Shown: positions 6,341 to 13,892 of the stretch, one piece after another
Layout of the letters: the number at the start of each line of letters is the position of its first letter
Numbering within the stretch: position 1 is the first letter of the stretch
DNA from: an uncultured Eubacteriales bacterium
GTDB taxonomy: Bacteria > Bacillota > Clostridia > Oscillospirales > Oscillospiraceae
Direction of reading: 5' to 3'
Assembly (NCBI GenBank): GCA_900550165.1
Contig: URQY01000033.1
Location: 1 to 20,926, forward strand
DNA length: 20,926 bases
Position numbers and translations under genes: made by a program
Notes under the pieces: model-generated
Told to the model about the DNA's origin: nothing
Databases searched by the model: none
What the model saw: the letters and a program-made list of their open reading frames with translations, nothing else

Positions 6341-8173
6341 ATGCCCCCTATGAATGAAGTCAAGTCCCCGAAAAAACCGCTGCTGTACTATTACTTTGTC
6401 GCGATGCTGCTCGTGATGCTCTTCAACTTCATTGCCATGCCCTGGATCGCGGAGCACCAGATCAAGGAGGTGGATTACAACACCTTTGTCACCATGACCG
6501 AACAGGGCGAGGTCGGCAAGGTCGAGATTCAGGAGCAGTCCAACCGCATCCTCTTTACCGACAGCGATGAAAAGACCGTCTACAAGACCGCAATGGTGCC
6601 GGACGACGGTTTGGTCCAGCGTCTGCTTGACGCAGGTGTTTCCACCACGGGCGAGGAGATCGAGCAGACATCCACTCTCGTCAGCATCCTCGGCTGGGTG
6701 CTGCCGATCCTCATCTTCATCGGGCTGGGACAGATCCTCTCGCGCAAGATGATGGAGAAAATGGGCGGCGGCGGAAACTCCATGATGTTCAACATGGGCA
6801 AGTCCAACGCCAAGGTGTATGTCAAGTCTGCCGAGGGTATCAAGTTTGATGATGTCGCGGGCGAGGACGAGGCCAAGGAGAATCTCACCGAGGTCGTCAA
6901 CTATCTGCACGACCCCAGCAAGTATCAGGAGATCGGCGCGTCGATGCCCAAGGGCATCCTCCTTGTCGGCCCTCCGGGAACGGGTAAGACGATGCTTGCC
7001 AAGGCGGTCGCAGGCGAGGCAAACGTGCCGTTCTTCTCCATGTCGGGCTCAGAATTTGTCGAGATGTTCGTCGGTATGGGCGCGAGCAAGGTGCGCGACC
7101 TCTTCAAGCAGGCCAAGGAGAAGGCCCCCTGCATCGTCTTTATCGACGAGATCGACGCCATCGGCCAGAAGCGCAGCGGCGGGCAGTACGGCGGCAACGA
7201 TGAGCGCGAGCAGACCTTAAACCAGCTTCTCACCGAAATGGACGGCTTTGAGGGCAACAACGGCGTCATCATTTTAGCTGCGACCAACCGCCCCGAGTCC
7301 CTCGACCCCGCGCTCACGCGCCCCGGCCGCTTTGACCGCCGCGTGCCGGTCGAGCTTCCCGACCTCAAGGGCCGCGAGGCCATTTTGCAGGTCCACGCCA
7401 AGAAGATCAAGGTCGCCGAGGACGTTGATTTCAACAAGATCGCGCGCATGGCGAGCGGTGCCTCGGGCGCGGAGCTTGCCAACATCGTGAATGAAGCGGC
7501 GCTGCGCGCCGTGCGCGACGGCCGGCGCTTTGCTACGCAGGCAGACCTGGAGGAGAGCATTGAGGTCGTCATTGCGGGCTACCAGAAGAAGAACGCCATC
7601 ATGACCGACGAGGAGAAGAAGATCGTCTCCTACCACGAGATCGGCCACGCGCTCGTGGCGGCGATGCAGACGCACTCCGCCCCCGTGCAGAAGATCACCA
7701 TTGTGCCGCGCACCTCGGGCGCGCTGGGCTACACGATGCAGGTCGAAGAGGGCAACCATTATCTTATGAGCAAGACCGAGATGGAGAACAAGATCGCAAC
7801 GCTGACCGGCGGCCGCGCCGCGGAGGAGGTCGTGTTCCACTCCGTCACGACCGGCGCGTCGAACGATATCGAGCAGGCGACGAAGCTCGCCCGCGCGATG
7901 ATCACGCGCTATGGCATGAGCGACGACTTCGACATGGTCGCGCTCGAAACGGTCACAAATCAGTATCTCGGCGGCGATTCCTCGCTCGCGTGCTCTGCCG
8001 AAACACAGACGAAGATCGACCAGCGCGTCGTGGAGCTTGTGAAAAAGCAGCACGAGAAGGCGCTGCATATCCTGAACGACAACCGCGCAAAGCTCGATGC
8101 GCTCGCCAAGTACCTCTATGAGAAAGAGACCATCACGGGCGAAGAGTTCATGAACATTCTGAATGCGCAGTAA
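6341..8173 (+). CDS. ftsH: ATP-dependent zinc metalloprotease FtsH
   Basis: FtsH is a hexameric AAA+ protease of the cytoplasmic membrane that degrades misfolded membrane proteins and selected regulators. In this 610-residue version, membrane segments lie at about 15-35 and 111-131, flanking an external domain. Walker A is GPPGTGKT (210-217), Walker B is IVFIDEID (D269, E270), and the second region of homology runs about 313-333 with arginines 327 and 330. The zinc site is HEIGH (H432, E433, H436), with the third ligand probably D509. The HEIGH core carries Ile where HEAGH is usual, which should not affect zinc binding. ATG 6341 has AGGA nine bases upstream; ATG 6350 in the same frame has GGAG eleven bases upstream and is an equal alternative. 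Upstream in-frame starts (6209) lack a ribosome site. A strong terminator follows. Confidence 0.97.
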   Translation: MPPMNEVKSPKKPLLYYYFVAMLLVMLFNFIAMPWIAEHQIKEVDYNTFVTMTEQGEVGKVEIQEQSNRILFTDSDEKTVYKTAMVPDDGLVQRLLDAGVSTTGEEIEQTSTLVSILGWVLPILIFIGLGQILSRKMMEKMGGGGNSMMFNMGKSNAKVYVKSAEGIKFDDVAGEDEAKENLTEVVNYLHDPSKYQEIGASMPKGILLVGPPGTGKTMLAKAVAGEANVPFFSMSGSEFVEMFVGMGASKVRDLFKQAKEKAPCIVFIDEIDAIGQKRSGGQYGGNDEREQTLNQLLTEMDGFEGNNGVIILAATNRPESLDPALTRPGRFDRRVPVELPDLKGREAILQVHAKKIKVAEDVDFNKIARMASGASGAELANIVNEAALRAVRDGRRFATQADLEESIEVVIAGYQKKNAIMTDEEKKIVSYHEIGHALVAAMQTHSAPVQKITIVPRTSGALGYTMQVEEGNHYLMSKTEMENKIATLTGGRAAEEVVFHSVTTGASNDIEQATKLARAMITRYGMSDDFDMVALETVTNQYLGGDSSLACSAETQTKIDQRVVELVKKQHEKALHILNDNRAKLDALAKYLYEKETITGEEFMNILNAQ

Positions 8174-8188
8174 GGGCAATTAAATTTG

Positions 8189-8229
8189 AAGGAGGAGAAC
8201 GGGCCAAAAGGCCCGCTCTCCTCCTTTTT
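8189..8229 (+). terminator. Intrinsic terminator of ftsH
   Basis: A 17-position stem (8189-8205 with 8210-8226, one A-C mismatch) closes loop AAAA and is followed by TTTTT. Read on the minus strand, the stem is followed by a weaker T-rich stretch, so it may also stop the convergent sigma/anti-sigma operon, which has no other clear terminator in 8230-8316. Confidence 0.9.
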
Positions 8230-8316
8230 GCTGCAAGCGGCTGCCTGAACTGCGGGACCGCCTTTTCGGAGGCTGCGGTCATAGCGGCTTCCTTTGGGGC
8301 GGCTCAGCGCGTCGGT

Positions 8317-9327
8317 CTATGGGCGGTCATGATCTTCACGCTTCTGCTGAAGAAGACTGAGCGCCAACAGCACGGCAGAATAGATCAGCACAGCGGCAAA
8401 AGCGATGAGGGAAAAGTCGCGCTGCATCTGATAGCTCGTCGTCGTGAGCCCTTTGACGAGCAGGTGCCCTGCGAGATAGCTCGCGGGGATGAGCGCAAGA
8501 TAGCCGAGCATTTTGCCGATCTTTTTCCTGCGGCAGATGAAAAACGCAATACCCAACGTAATAAAAAGTGCCAACGATAGCAAAACGTAATAGCCCAACG
8601 CCAGTCTCGGCAGCGAGATCACACCGCCGTCCCTGCTGCCGCAGAGCAGCACATCGTCCTGCCCATTGTTTGGCGAATAGTAGATCGCCGTGCAGTTCGT
8701 GGCGTCGAGCGTGAAGAGCGTGCGTGCGGACTCCGTCTCGCCGAGCGCGTCCAGCAGCGCGTTTGCCTCGCGCTGCGCGTGGTCGCCTGTGTCCGACACG
8801 TCAAAGGTGCCGCACCACGTGTCGAGCGGCGTGCGCCATGCGGTGATGAAGTAGACCGTCTTGCCGCTGTCCGGGTCTTGCGTACTCGTGACCTTTGTGC
8901 CGGACACAGGCGTGAGCAGATTGACGGAAATGCTCTCAATGCCGCTGAGATCGGTCAGCCCATCCGACATGATTGAGCCGTCCGCGAGCGCTCGGGGAGA
9001 GCGCGTGATCATCCACTCTGTCTCGTCATACGGCAAATACTGCGGCGCTGTGAGGTACGCGAACCCCGCCGTCGCCAGCGTCAGCGCAAGCGCGACGGCC
9101 AGCAGCACGGCGGTCAGCTTTTTGCGCCGAAGCTGCCGCTTCAAGTCGCGCAGCGGCTGCGCGCTGACGGGCGCGGGCTTCACGTCCGCCTTCAGCGCGT
9201 CAAGCTCGGCGCGGCACGCCGCGCACTGCGACAGATGCCTGTTTACAAATTCCTTCGTTTCCTCGCGCAGCATATCCTCTGCGTAAAGCGGCAGAAGATC
9301 CTGCACGATGCTGCAATCCTTACTCAT
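8317..9327 (-). CDS. Zinc-finger anti-sigma factor with four membrane segments
   Basis: This 336-residue protein partners the ECF sigma factor encoded immediately upstream. The N-terminal cytoplasmic zf-HC2 / ZAS domain has Cys5 and then His31-x3-Cys35-x2-Cys38, the zinc-coordinating pattern that anti-sigma factors use to hold the sigma factor inactive. A first membrane segment (about 71-92) leads to an external region of about 150 residues (93-240), followed by three more membrane segments (about 241-265, 273-292, 305-326). Most ZAS anti-sigmas have one membrane segment, so this multi-pass C-terminus with an external sensor-like loop is less usual. ATG 9325-9327 overlaps the sigma stop codon by 8 bases, which indicates translational coupling and matched stoichiometry. 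The inducing signal is unknown, and release by regulated proteolysis is inferred from the family only. Confidence 0.88.
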   Translation of the reverse strand: MSKDCSIVQDLLPLYAEDMLREETKEFVNRHLSQCAACRAELDALKADVKPAPVSAQPLRDLKRQLRRKKLTAVLLAVALALTLATAGFAYLTAPQYLPYDETEWMITRSPRALADGSIMSDGLTDLSGIESISVNLLTPVSGTKVTSTQDPDSGKTVYFITAWRTPLDTWCGTFDVSDTGDHAQREANALLDALGETESARTLFTLDATNCTAIYYSPNNGQDDVLLCGSRDGGVISLPRLALGYYVLLSLALFITLGIAFFICRRKKIGKMLGYLALIPASYLAGHLLVKGLTTTSYQMQRDFSLIAFAAVLIYSAVLLALSLLQQKREDHDRP

Positions 9328-9811
9328 TTCCGTCCTCCAATCCTTCGCGAATCATGCGCTTGGCGCGGTGGTAGGTCACGCATGCCCAGTTTTCCGTCTT
9401 GCCGAAGAGCTTGCCGATGTCGCGGAAGCTCTTCTCGCCGTACACGCGCCACATAAAGACCTCCTTGTAGGGCTCTTTGAGCGAATGCAGCAGCGTTTGG
9501 ATGCGCGCGGCCTCGCTGCGGTCCTCGAGTGCCTCCTCGTGGCTCTCTTCGGCGATCTGACAGTCTTCGAGCGGGGCAAGGCGCTGCTCGCGCCGCAGGT
9601 GCGAATAATAGAGATTCTTCGCGATCTGGCACAGCCAGACGCGCACGCTGCATTCCCCGCGAAAGCGGCCGAGGGCGTCCATCGCGCGGAAAAACGTCTC
9701 GCTCGTCAGCTCCTCGGCGATGCTCTCGCTCCCGGACAGCGAAAGCAGATACCGGTACACGTCATCGAAGTACACGGCGTACACCTCTTCAAAATTCGTC
9801 AGCGCCCTCAC
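9320..9811 (-). CDS. ECF-type RNA polymerase sigma factor
   Basis: This group-IV sigma-70 factor of about 160 residues directs RNA polymerase to extracytoplasmic-stress promoters. Region 2 is seen as FDDVYRYLLSLSG, then AEELTSETFFRAMDAL and VWLCQIAKNLYYSHLRR. Region 4 is seen as EPYKEVFMWRVYGEKSFRDI, then KTENWACVTYHRAKRMI, a helix-turn-helix that reads the -35 element. The frame stays open upstream to ATG 9991, but that extension crosses the terminator of the preceding gene and is not sigma-like. GTG 9811 is taken here, although the purine run AGAAGGGGGG (9820-9811) overlaps it. CTG 9802, giving a protein that begins with TNFEEVY as close relatives do, would be better spaced. The stop overlaps the anti-sigma start by 8 bases. 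Confidence 0.9.
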   Translation of the reverse strand: MRALTNFEEVYAVYFDDVYRYLLSLSGSESIAEELTSETFFRAMDALGRFRGECSVRVWLCQIAKNLYYSHLRREQRLAPLEDCQIAEESHEEALEDRSEAARIQTLLHSLKEPYKEVFMWRVYGEKSFRDIGKLFGKTENWACVTYHRAKRMIREGLEDGNE

Positions 9812-9828
9812 CCCCCTTCTGTCTATAA

Positions 9829-9854
9829 GACGGCGGAAGACCGGTTTTCTTACA
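9829..9854 (-). promoter_or_regulatory. Candidate ECF-type autoregulatory promoter of the sigma gene
   Basis: On the minus strand, TGTAAG (9854-9849), 16 bp and CGTC (9832-9829) followed by TTATA resemble Bacillus SigX/SigW-class promoters, which have a -35 ending in AAC and a -10 of CGTC or CGTA. ECF sigma factors commonly activate their own operon. The expected transcript start would leave only about 10-20 bases before the start codon, which is tight, so confidence is low. The -35 part overlaps the T run of the upstream gene's terminator. Confidence 0.35.
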
Positions 9855-9884
9855 AAAAAATCCGCCCCTCGGGACGGATTTTTT
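9854..9884 (-). terminator. Terminator of the small zinc-ribbon membrane protein gene
   Basis: On the minus strand, A/T-flanked stem bases AAAAAATCCG and CGGATTTTTT, with an inner GTCCC/GGGGC stem, end in a run of seven T. It begins four bases past the stop codon at 9888-9890 and separates that gene from the sigma operon. Confidence 0.8.
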
Positions 9885-9887
9885 CTG

Positions 9888-10298
9888 TTACGCCTTGATG
9901 ACCTTTTTCCGGCCGCACTTGGGGCACGTGAGCTCGACCTTGCCCACGCCCTTCGGCACGCGGCAGTAGGCGCCGCAGGAGCAGCGGACATATTTGTGCG
10001 CTTTGTCGGCGCGGCGGGCCTTCGCGCCGCGCATGGCGTCCATCTTCGGCGCCCACCACGACAAAAACCTCGCGTTTTCGGCGCGGCGCTGCGTCAGGTT
10101 GCGCGAAAAAATGCGGATGAGCACGACGAACATCAGCACGACCGACAGGAAGTACAGCGTGGCGGCCACGGCCTGCACGCGCACGAACGAGCTGAGCAGG
10201 CTCAGCACCAGCTCGACGGCGAACAGCGCCCAGTTCAGCGCGTCCACCCCGTTGCGGCCATACATGAAGCGATAAAGGGCATCGCGGAATTTGTTCAC
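9888..10298 (-). CDS. Small membrane protein with C-terminal zinc ribbon
   Basis: I do not recognise a named family for this 136-residue protein. Two adjacent membrane segments (about 22-38 and 42-64) are followed by a basic stretch (about 65-104). The C-terminal zinc ribbon has CSCG (Cys106, Cys108), Cys112 and CPKCG (Cys125, Cys128), facing the cytoplasm if the basic linker follows the positive-inside rule. GTG 10298 is chosen because AGGAG (10311-10307) lies 8 bases upstream; the in-frame GTG at 10307 overlaps that ribosome site. It has its own promoter and terminator, so it is a single-gene unit. Similar small helix-pair plus zinc-ribbon proteins are common in Clostridia and lack an assigned role. 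Its position next to the sigma operon may be chance. Confidence 0.75.
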   Translation of the reverse strand: MNKFRDALYRFMYGRNGVDALNWALFAVELVLSLLSSFVRVQAVAATLYFLSVVLMFVVLIRIFSRNLTQRRAENARFLSWWAPKMDAMRGAKARRADKAHKYVRCSCGAYCRVPKGVGKVELTCPKCGRKKVIKA

Positions 10299-10328
10299 AA
10301 AAAACACTCCTAAAATCTTGATGCTGCC

Positions 10329-10357
10329 ATTCTACACGCTTTTTTTACGTCCGTAAA
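10329..10357 (-). promoter_or_regulatory. SigA-type promoter of the zinc-ribbon membrane protein gene
   Basis: On the minus strand, TTTACG (10357-10352), 17 bp and TAGAAT (10334-10329) lie about 30 bp upstream of the GTG start at 10298. Confidence 0.7.
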
Positions 10358-10389
10358 GGCGTTTGCGGGAAAGTTTACAGACCGGAAAT

Positions 10390-10423
10390 AAAAAATGCCG
10401 TCCCTTGCGGGACGGCATTTTTT
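10390..10423 (-). terminator. Strong terminator of the C-terminal-SLH surface protein gene
   Basis: AAAAAATGCCGTCCC (10390-10404) pairs perfectly over 15 bp with GGGACGGCATTTTTT (10409-10423) around loop TTGC. It lies eight bases past the minus-strand stop codon at 10432. It is symmetrical and can work in both directions. Confidence 0.92.
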
Positions 10424-10431
10424 CAAGCTCC

Positions 10432-13400
10432 TTACTTACCGTTGACGGCGCGGTAGAGGAAGGTCACGGCTTCGCCGCGGGTGCAGGTGCCATAGGGGGA
10501 GAAGGTCGTGGCAGTGGTGCCCTTGGTGATGCCCTTGCCGACGGCCCAGAGGATGGCGTCATAATACGCCGCGTGCTCGGCCTTGTTCACATCGGTGAAG
10601 GGGTTGGAGTAGTAGCCGGCGGGCTTGTTGCTGTAGCGCCACAGGAAGGTCACGATCTGCGCGCGCGTGCAGGTGGCGTTCGGGGAGAAGGTCGTGGCAG
10701 ACGTACCGGCGGCGATACCGTTCTGGCTGGCCCACAGGATGGCGTAGTAGTAATCCATGCCCATGGAGGGAGCCACGTCGGTGAACGGGTTGCGGGTGAT
10801 GGTCGGGGTCTTGGAGCCGGCGGCGCGCCACAGGAAGGTCACGATCTCCGCGCGGGTGCAGGTCTTGTACGGGGAGAAGGTCGTGGCGGAGGTGCCCTTG
10901 GTGATGTTGCTGTTCACGGCCCACTTCACGGAGTCATAGAAGTAGTCGGTCGGCTTCACGTCGACAAAGTTCATCGTCTGCGCGAGCTTGATGGCCACGG
11001 TGCCGCTCACCTGACGGGTGCCGGTGCCGGTCGTGCCGTAGCGGGCGTAGATGGTGAAGGGGATGTAGACGGTCGTGCCGGTCTTGGCGTAGGCGCTGGC
11101 GCGGAAGGTCACATCGCTCAGGGCGTTCTGGTTGTAGCTCGTGGTGGTGTAATAGAACTTATCGGTGGTCTTGACGGCGTTGAAGCCGGTGGAGTAGGCG
11201 TAGAGCACACCCTCGTTCAGGGCGTTGACGGCGCTCTGGTCGAACGTCACATAGTCGATGCTGTAGTAGTTCGAATTGAAGCCGTTCTGCGTGCGCAGAT
11301 AATTGAGGAAGTCGCTGTCGGTGAAGCGGATGGTGTCGCCGGGGGCGGCGGTGTACTTGATATCCTCGCGCACGATGCTGACGGCCACGGTGCCGGTGTA
11401 CTTCAGGTCACGGTTGACGACCGCGCCGTTCGCGCCGTACTTGGTCACGCTGAGGGTGAAGGTCAGCGGGATGGACTTGGCGCTTGTCCTGGCGTAGGGG
11501 ACGAAGGTCACGTTGTCCAGGTTGGTGATCTGCGTGCGGGAGTTGAAGCTGCCGGAGTAGCTGCTGTTGGACATGGCCGTGCCGTTGTAGTACAGCGTGC
11601 CCTGGGTGCTCGTGGGATAGTTGAAGGTCACATAGTTGAAGGTGACATAGGGGTAGGAGCCGGTCTTGCTGGCGTCGCCGCGGGCCTGGGAGACCTCATT
11701 CATGAAGTTGGTGAAGTCCGCGTGCTTGAACTGCACCGTCTCGCCCGCCACACCGTTGTAGTTGATGTTGTAGTTCTTCTGGTAGACGGTGAGCTGGCCG
11801 TAGTAGAGCTTGTTATCGGAGCTGTTCTTGGTCACGATCCACAGCGTGCACTGGCCGTTGACAAAGTTGCTGTCAGTCAGCGGGTACAGGTTGGTGCTGG
11901 TGGTGTTGGCGTAGTAGACGGTCTTGCCGCTCTGGGAGAAATCAGTCGGAGTAATGGCCTGGTTCGGGGTGCCGACAACATAATAGTAGGAAGCACCGGC
12001 GGGAACCTGAACATAGTAGCGATAGGTATTGCCGTAGGCAACCGGCTCGGGATACTGTGCCTCATAGGTGGTGCTGATGGGGGTCACAGTTGCGCTAAAG
12101 GTAATGGGATAGTTACCATTGTTGGTATGGACGGTACCGGTGAAAGACGCGGTGCCGATGCTGGTGCCGGTGATCGTATAGGTGTAGTAGGCGCTGGAGG
12201 AACCACTGGTCCACTGAATATAGCAGTTGGTACGAGAACCGGTGTCGAGCGTAACATAGTTAACGGTTGCACTAATACGAGCAGTCGTCAAAGCGGCCTG
12301 CGCAATCGCAACGAGGTTATTGGTCGTACCGTAGCCGTAGTTATAGCCGTAGTTATAGCCATAGTTATAGCCATAGAGCGTGACGGGGGTGTTGTTCTGA
12401 ATGGGAGAAATCGCAGCGGTCAGGCTCTTTACGGTAACGGTATAAGTGGCAACATAGTCCTTGCCGCCGACATTAAACGTTGCCGTCACGGTGTAGCTGC
12501 TGCTGCTGGCGTTGCTCGGAATCGTCAGCGTGTTGGACGCGATCTTGCCGTCCGTAGAAACCTGCTTCATGCCAAGGGTTGCACCGGTGCCGGACGTGAT
12601 ATTCCAATTTACGTTGTTGAGAGCACCTTCAATCTTGTTGCCCTTCTCGTCCGTAAACGTAAGGGAAAGATTGACCGTCGAACCGCGCGTTGCCGCAACA
12701 TTCGGATTATAATTGAACTTATTGGTGTCCTTCTTAACACTGATATCAACAGACTTGCTGACGGCAGTGTTTGCAGCACCGCTTTCGCTCAAAGAGCAGG
12801 TAATCGTGTAAGTCTTAGTTTCAAAGGAATCGGGAATCATCCACTCGTAGTTACCAGTAGTGGTGTTCTTGGTTGGAGTGAACGCAGTTGCATTAGAGGC
12901 ATCCGATGCTTTGTAAGTCCAAGTGATCTTGGTGTTGCTGCTCGTAGCAGCGGTAAGGGTAAACGTCACTTTCGTACCGGTCTTCGCATCGGAATTGGGG
13001 TTAGCGGTAAGAGCAGACGGTGCAACCAAAGCAATTGTTTCGATGGGGATTTCAACCGATTCAGGTTCAAGATTATTATACTTAATCTTGGCAGTGAGCT
13101 TGCCGCTTGCGTAGGTTAGGCAATCATCGGCGGCGGAAAGCGAATACCCCTCAGCGGTCTTTAAGGTAACGCCCCATTTCTCGTTCTTAGACAAATCGCT
13201 GCTTTCGGCGCTATCGTAATAAACTTTATATTTGTTGCCGGATTTCTCAGTATAAGGTCTACCGCTAAAAATCACACCAGTTACAGCCGATGCACAATCA
13301 TAGCCAGTAACGCGGGTGGAATGGGCGGAAGTATTGCAGACTTCCTTACCTTCGACCTTGACGGAGACCTTGCAGCCGGCTGTGAAAGCAGAACCGGGTG

Positions 13401-13719
13401 CGGAAATCGTGGCAACATTAGGAGTTTCCGCCTGCTGAGTAAAAGCATCGTCCCATTTATACTCGAGAGTATAACCATCAGTCATAGGTTTACCATTTTT
13501 CTGAACTGAGATTTTCTTTACATCAATCGTGAATGTAACGACAGTGCCCTTTTTGACGGCACCGGTAATGGGTTGACTATTTACAGTAGGGGTAATGGAC
13601 ACATCGCCAATGCCATAGGTATCCGATGTTTCGCCCTTGTTCTCCCCCGCCCTTGCGGGCAGGACGATGAGGCTCATGACCATGGTCATAGCCAATAGCA
13701 AGGAGAGAAATTTCTTCAT
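10432..13719 (-). CDS. Secreted surface protein with three C-terminal SLH domains
   Basis: This 1095-residue exported protein is predicted to sit on the cell wall. The signal peptide (1-24, MKKFLSLLLAMTMVMS then a cut near ARA-G) is followed by Ig-like beta-rich regions (about 35-435). A YNYG repeat lies at 449-464, and a Tyr/Thr/Ser-rich beta region at about 465-650. Two homologous modules of about 130 residues follow (651-785 and 786-915). Three SLH domains (about 917-970, 977-1036, 1042-1095) carry FTDV starts and TFSP plus CTRAEIVTFLWR-type cores. SLH domains bind pyruvylated secondary wall polymer. RBS AAAGGAT lies about 10 bases before ATG 13719. GC content falls toward the N-terminal end: 39/60 bases at 10621-10680 against 22/60 at 13021-13080. 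The binding partner or function of the exposed region is unknown; adhesin or S-layer component are both possible. Confidence 0.9.
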   Translation of the reverse strand: MKKFLSLLLAMTMVMSLIVLPARAGENKGETSDTYGIGDVSITPTVNSQPITGAVKKGTVVTFTIDVKKISVQKNGKPMTDGYTLEYKWDDAFTQQAETPNVATISAPGSAFTAGCKVSVKVEGKEVCNTSAHSTRVTGYDCASAVTGVIFSGRPYTEKSGNKYKVYYDSAESSDLSKNEKWGVTLKTAEGYSLSAADDCLTYASGKLTAKIKYNNLEPESVEIPIETIALVAPSALTANPNSDAKTGTKVTFTLTAATSSNTKITWTYKASDASNATAFTPTKNTTTGNYEWMIPDSFETKTYTITCSLSESGAANTAVSKSVDISVKKDTNKFNYNPNVAATRGSTVNLSLTFTDEKGNKIEGALNNVNWNITSGTGATLGMKQVSTDGKIASNTLTIPSNASSSSYTVTATFNVGGKDYVATYTVTVKSLTAAISPIQNNTPVTLYGYNYGYNYGYNYGYGTTNNLVAIAQAALTTARISATVNYVTLDTGSRTNCYIQWTSGSSSAYYTYTITGTSIGTASFTGTVHTNNGNYPITFSATVTPISTTYEAQYPEPVAYGNTYRYYVQVPAGASYYYVVGTPNQAITPTDFSQSGKTVYYANTTSTNLYPLTDSNFVNGQCTLWIVTKNSSDNKLYYGQLTVYQKNYNINYNGVAGETVQFKHADFTNFMNEVSQARGDASKTGSYPYVTFNYVTFNYPTSTQGTLYYNGTAMSNSSYSGSFNSRTQITNLDNVTFVPYARTSAKSIPLTFTLSVTKYGANGAVVNRDLKYTGTVAVSIVREDIKYTAAPGDTIRFTDSDFLNYLRTQNGFNSNYYSIDYVTFDQSAVNALNEGVLYAYSTGFNAVKTTDKFYYTTTSYNQNALSDVTFRASAYAKTGTTVYIPFTIYARYGTTGTGTRQVSGTVAIKLAQTMNFVDVKPTDYFYDSVKWAVNSNITKGTSATTFSPYKTCTRAEIVTFLWRAAGSKTPTITRNPFTDVAPSMGMDYYYAILWASQNGIAAGTSATTFSPNATCTRAQIVTFLWRYSNKPAGYYSNPFTDVNKAEHAAYYDAILWAVGKGITKGTTATTFSPYGTCTRGEAVTFLYRAVNGK
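10435..10971 (-). repeat. Three tandem SLH-domain repeats, visible in the DNA
   Basis: Near-identical stretches beginning AGGAAGGTCAC recur at about 10457, 10643 and 10832, spaced 186 and 189 bp, and each is followed by a GGGGGAGAAGGTCGTGGC-like block. They encode the TFSP and CTRAEIVTFLWR cores of the three SLH domains. The high nucleotide identity suggests recent duplication or gene conversion. Confidence 0.85.
10975..11769 (-). repeat. Two tandem 130-residue extracellular modules
   Basis: Residues 651-785 and 786-915 of the surface protein share an order of motifs: an INY/IKY start, GETVQF or GDTIRF, ADF or SDF with NF/NYL, YVTF, GTLYY or GVLYA, DNVTF or SDVTF, IPLTFT or IPFTIY, then GTVAVSI or GTVAIKL. 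The copies have diverged in protein and DNA. I cannot assign a named domain. Confidence 0.7.
12328..12375 (-). repeat. 12-bp tandem repeat encoding YNYG
   Basis: A 12-base unit (ATAGCCGTAGTT and close variants on the plus strand) is repeated nearly four times and encodes residues 449-464, YG followed by YNYG units. Being a multiple of three, copy changes would keep the frame and alter only the length of a Tyr/Gly-rich linker. Confidence 0.85.
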
Positions 13720-13747
13720 GTGATCTTCATCCTTTCGTTTTTTGTTT

Positions 13748-13763
13748 GCCCTGCGTGCAGGGC
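13748..13763 (-). promoter_or_regulatory. 5' UTR hairpin of the surface-protein gene
   Basis: GCCCTG-CGTG-CAGGGC is a perfect GC-rich hairpin between the predicted transcript start (about 13773) and the ribosome site (13736-13730). No T run follows on the minus strand, so it is not a terminator. It may protect the 5' end of a long mRNA. Confidence 0.5.
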
Positions 13764-13779
13764 CTTCTCATACGAGTAC

Positions 13780-13788
13780 ATTTTACCA
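13780..13788 (-). promoter_or_regulatory. Extended -10 promoter of the surface-protein gene
   Basis: On the minus strand, TGGTAAAAT (13788-13780) is an extended -10 element. The region upstream (13795-13860) is A/T-rich with A and T tracts, like an UP element. The -35 candidate TTTCTT (17 bp upstream) is poor. Confidence 0.5.
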
Positions 13789-13892
13789 TGTCTCATGCCT
13801 AAAAGAAATGGGAAAACAAAAAATTCATAAATTCTTTATCTTCCCATTCTTCGCTATTCAGTTAGACGGCGCATTTTGCCGTTTTGTTCCGC

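Noticed and set aside
9812..9991. A longer sigma factor beginning at ATG 9991.
   Set aside because: The extra 60 residues are basic low-complexity sequence reading through the zinc-ribbon gene's 3' end and terminator.
12328..12375. A possible CRISPR-like array in the 12-bp repeats.
   Set aside because: Units are contiguous without spacers, far too short, and in frame with a coding sequence.
10363..13119. A 918-codon open frame on the plus strand, opposite the SLH surface-protein gene.
   Set aside because: Its product is a low-complexity Gly/Val/Ala-rich string with no domain, and the frame starts across the terminator of the real gene. It mirrors the codon bias of the minus-strand gene, which has a signal peptide and SLH domains.
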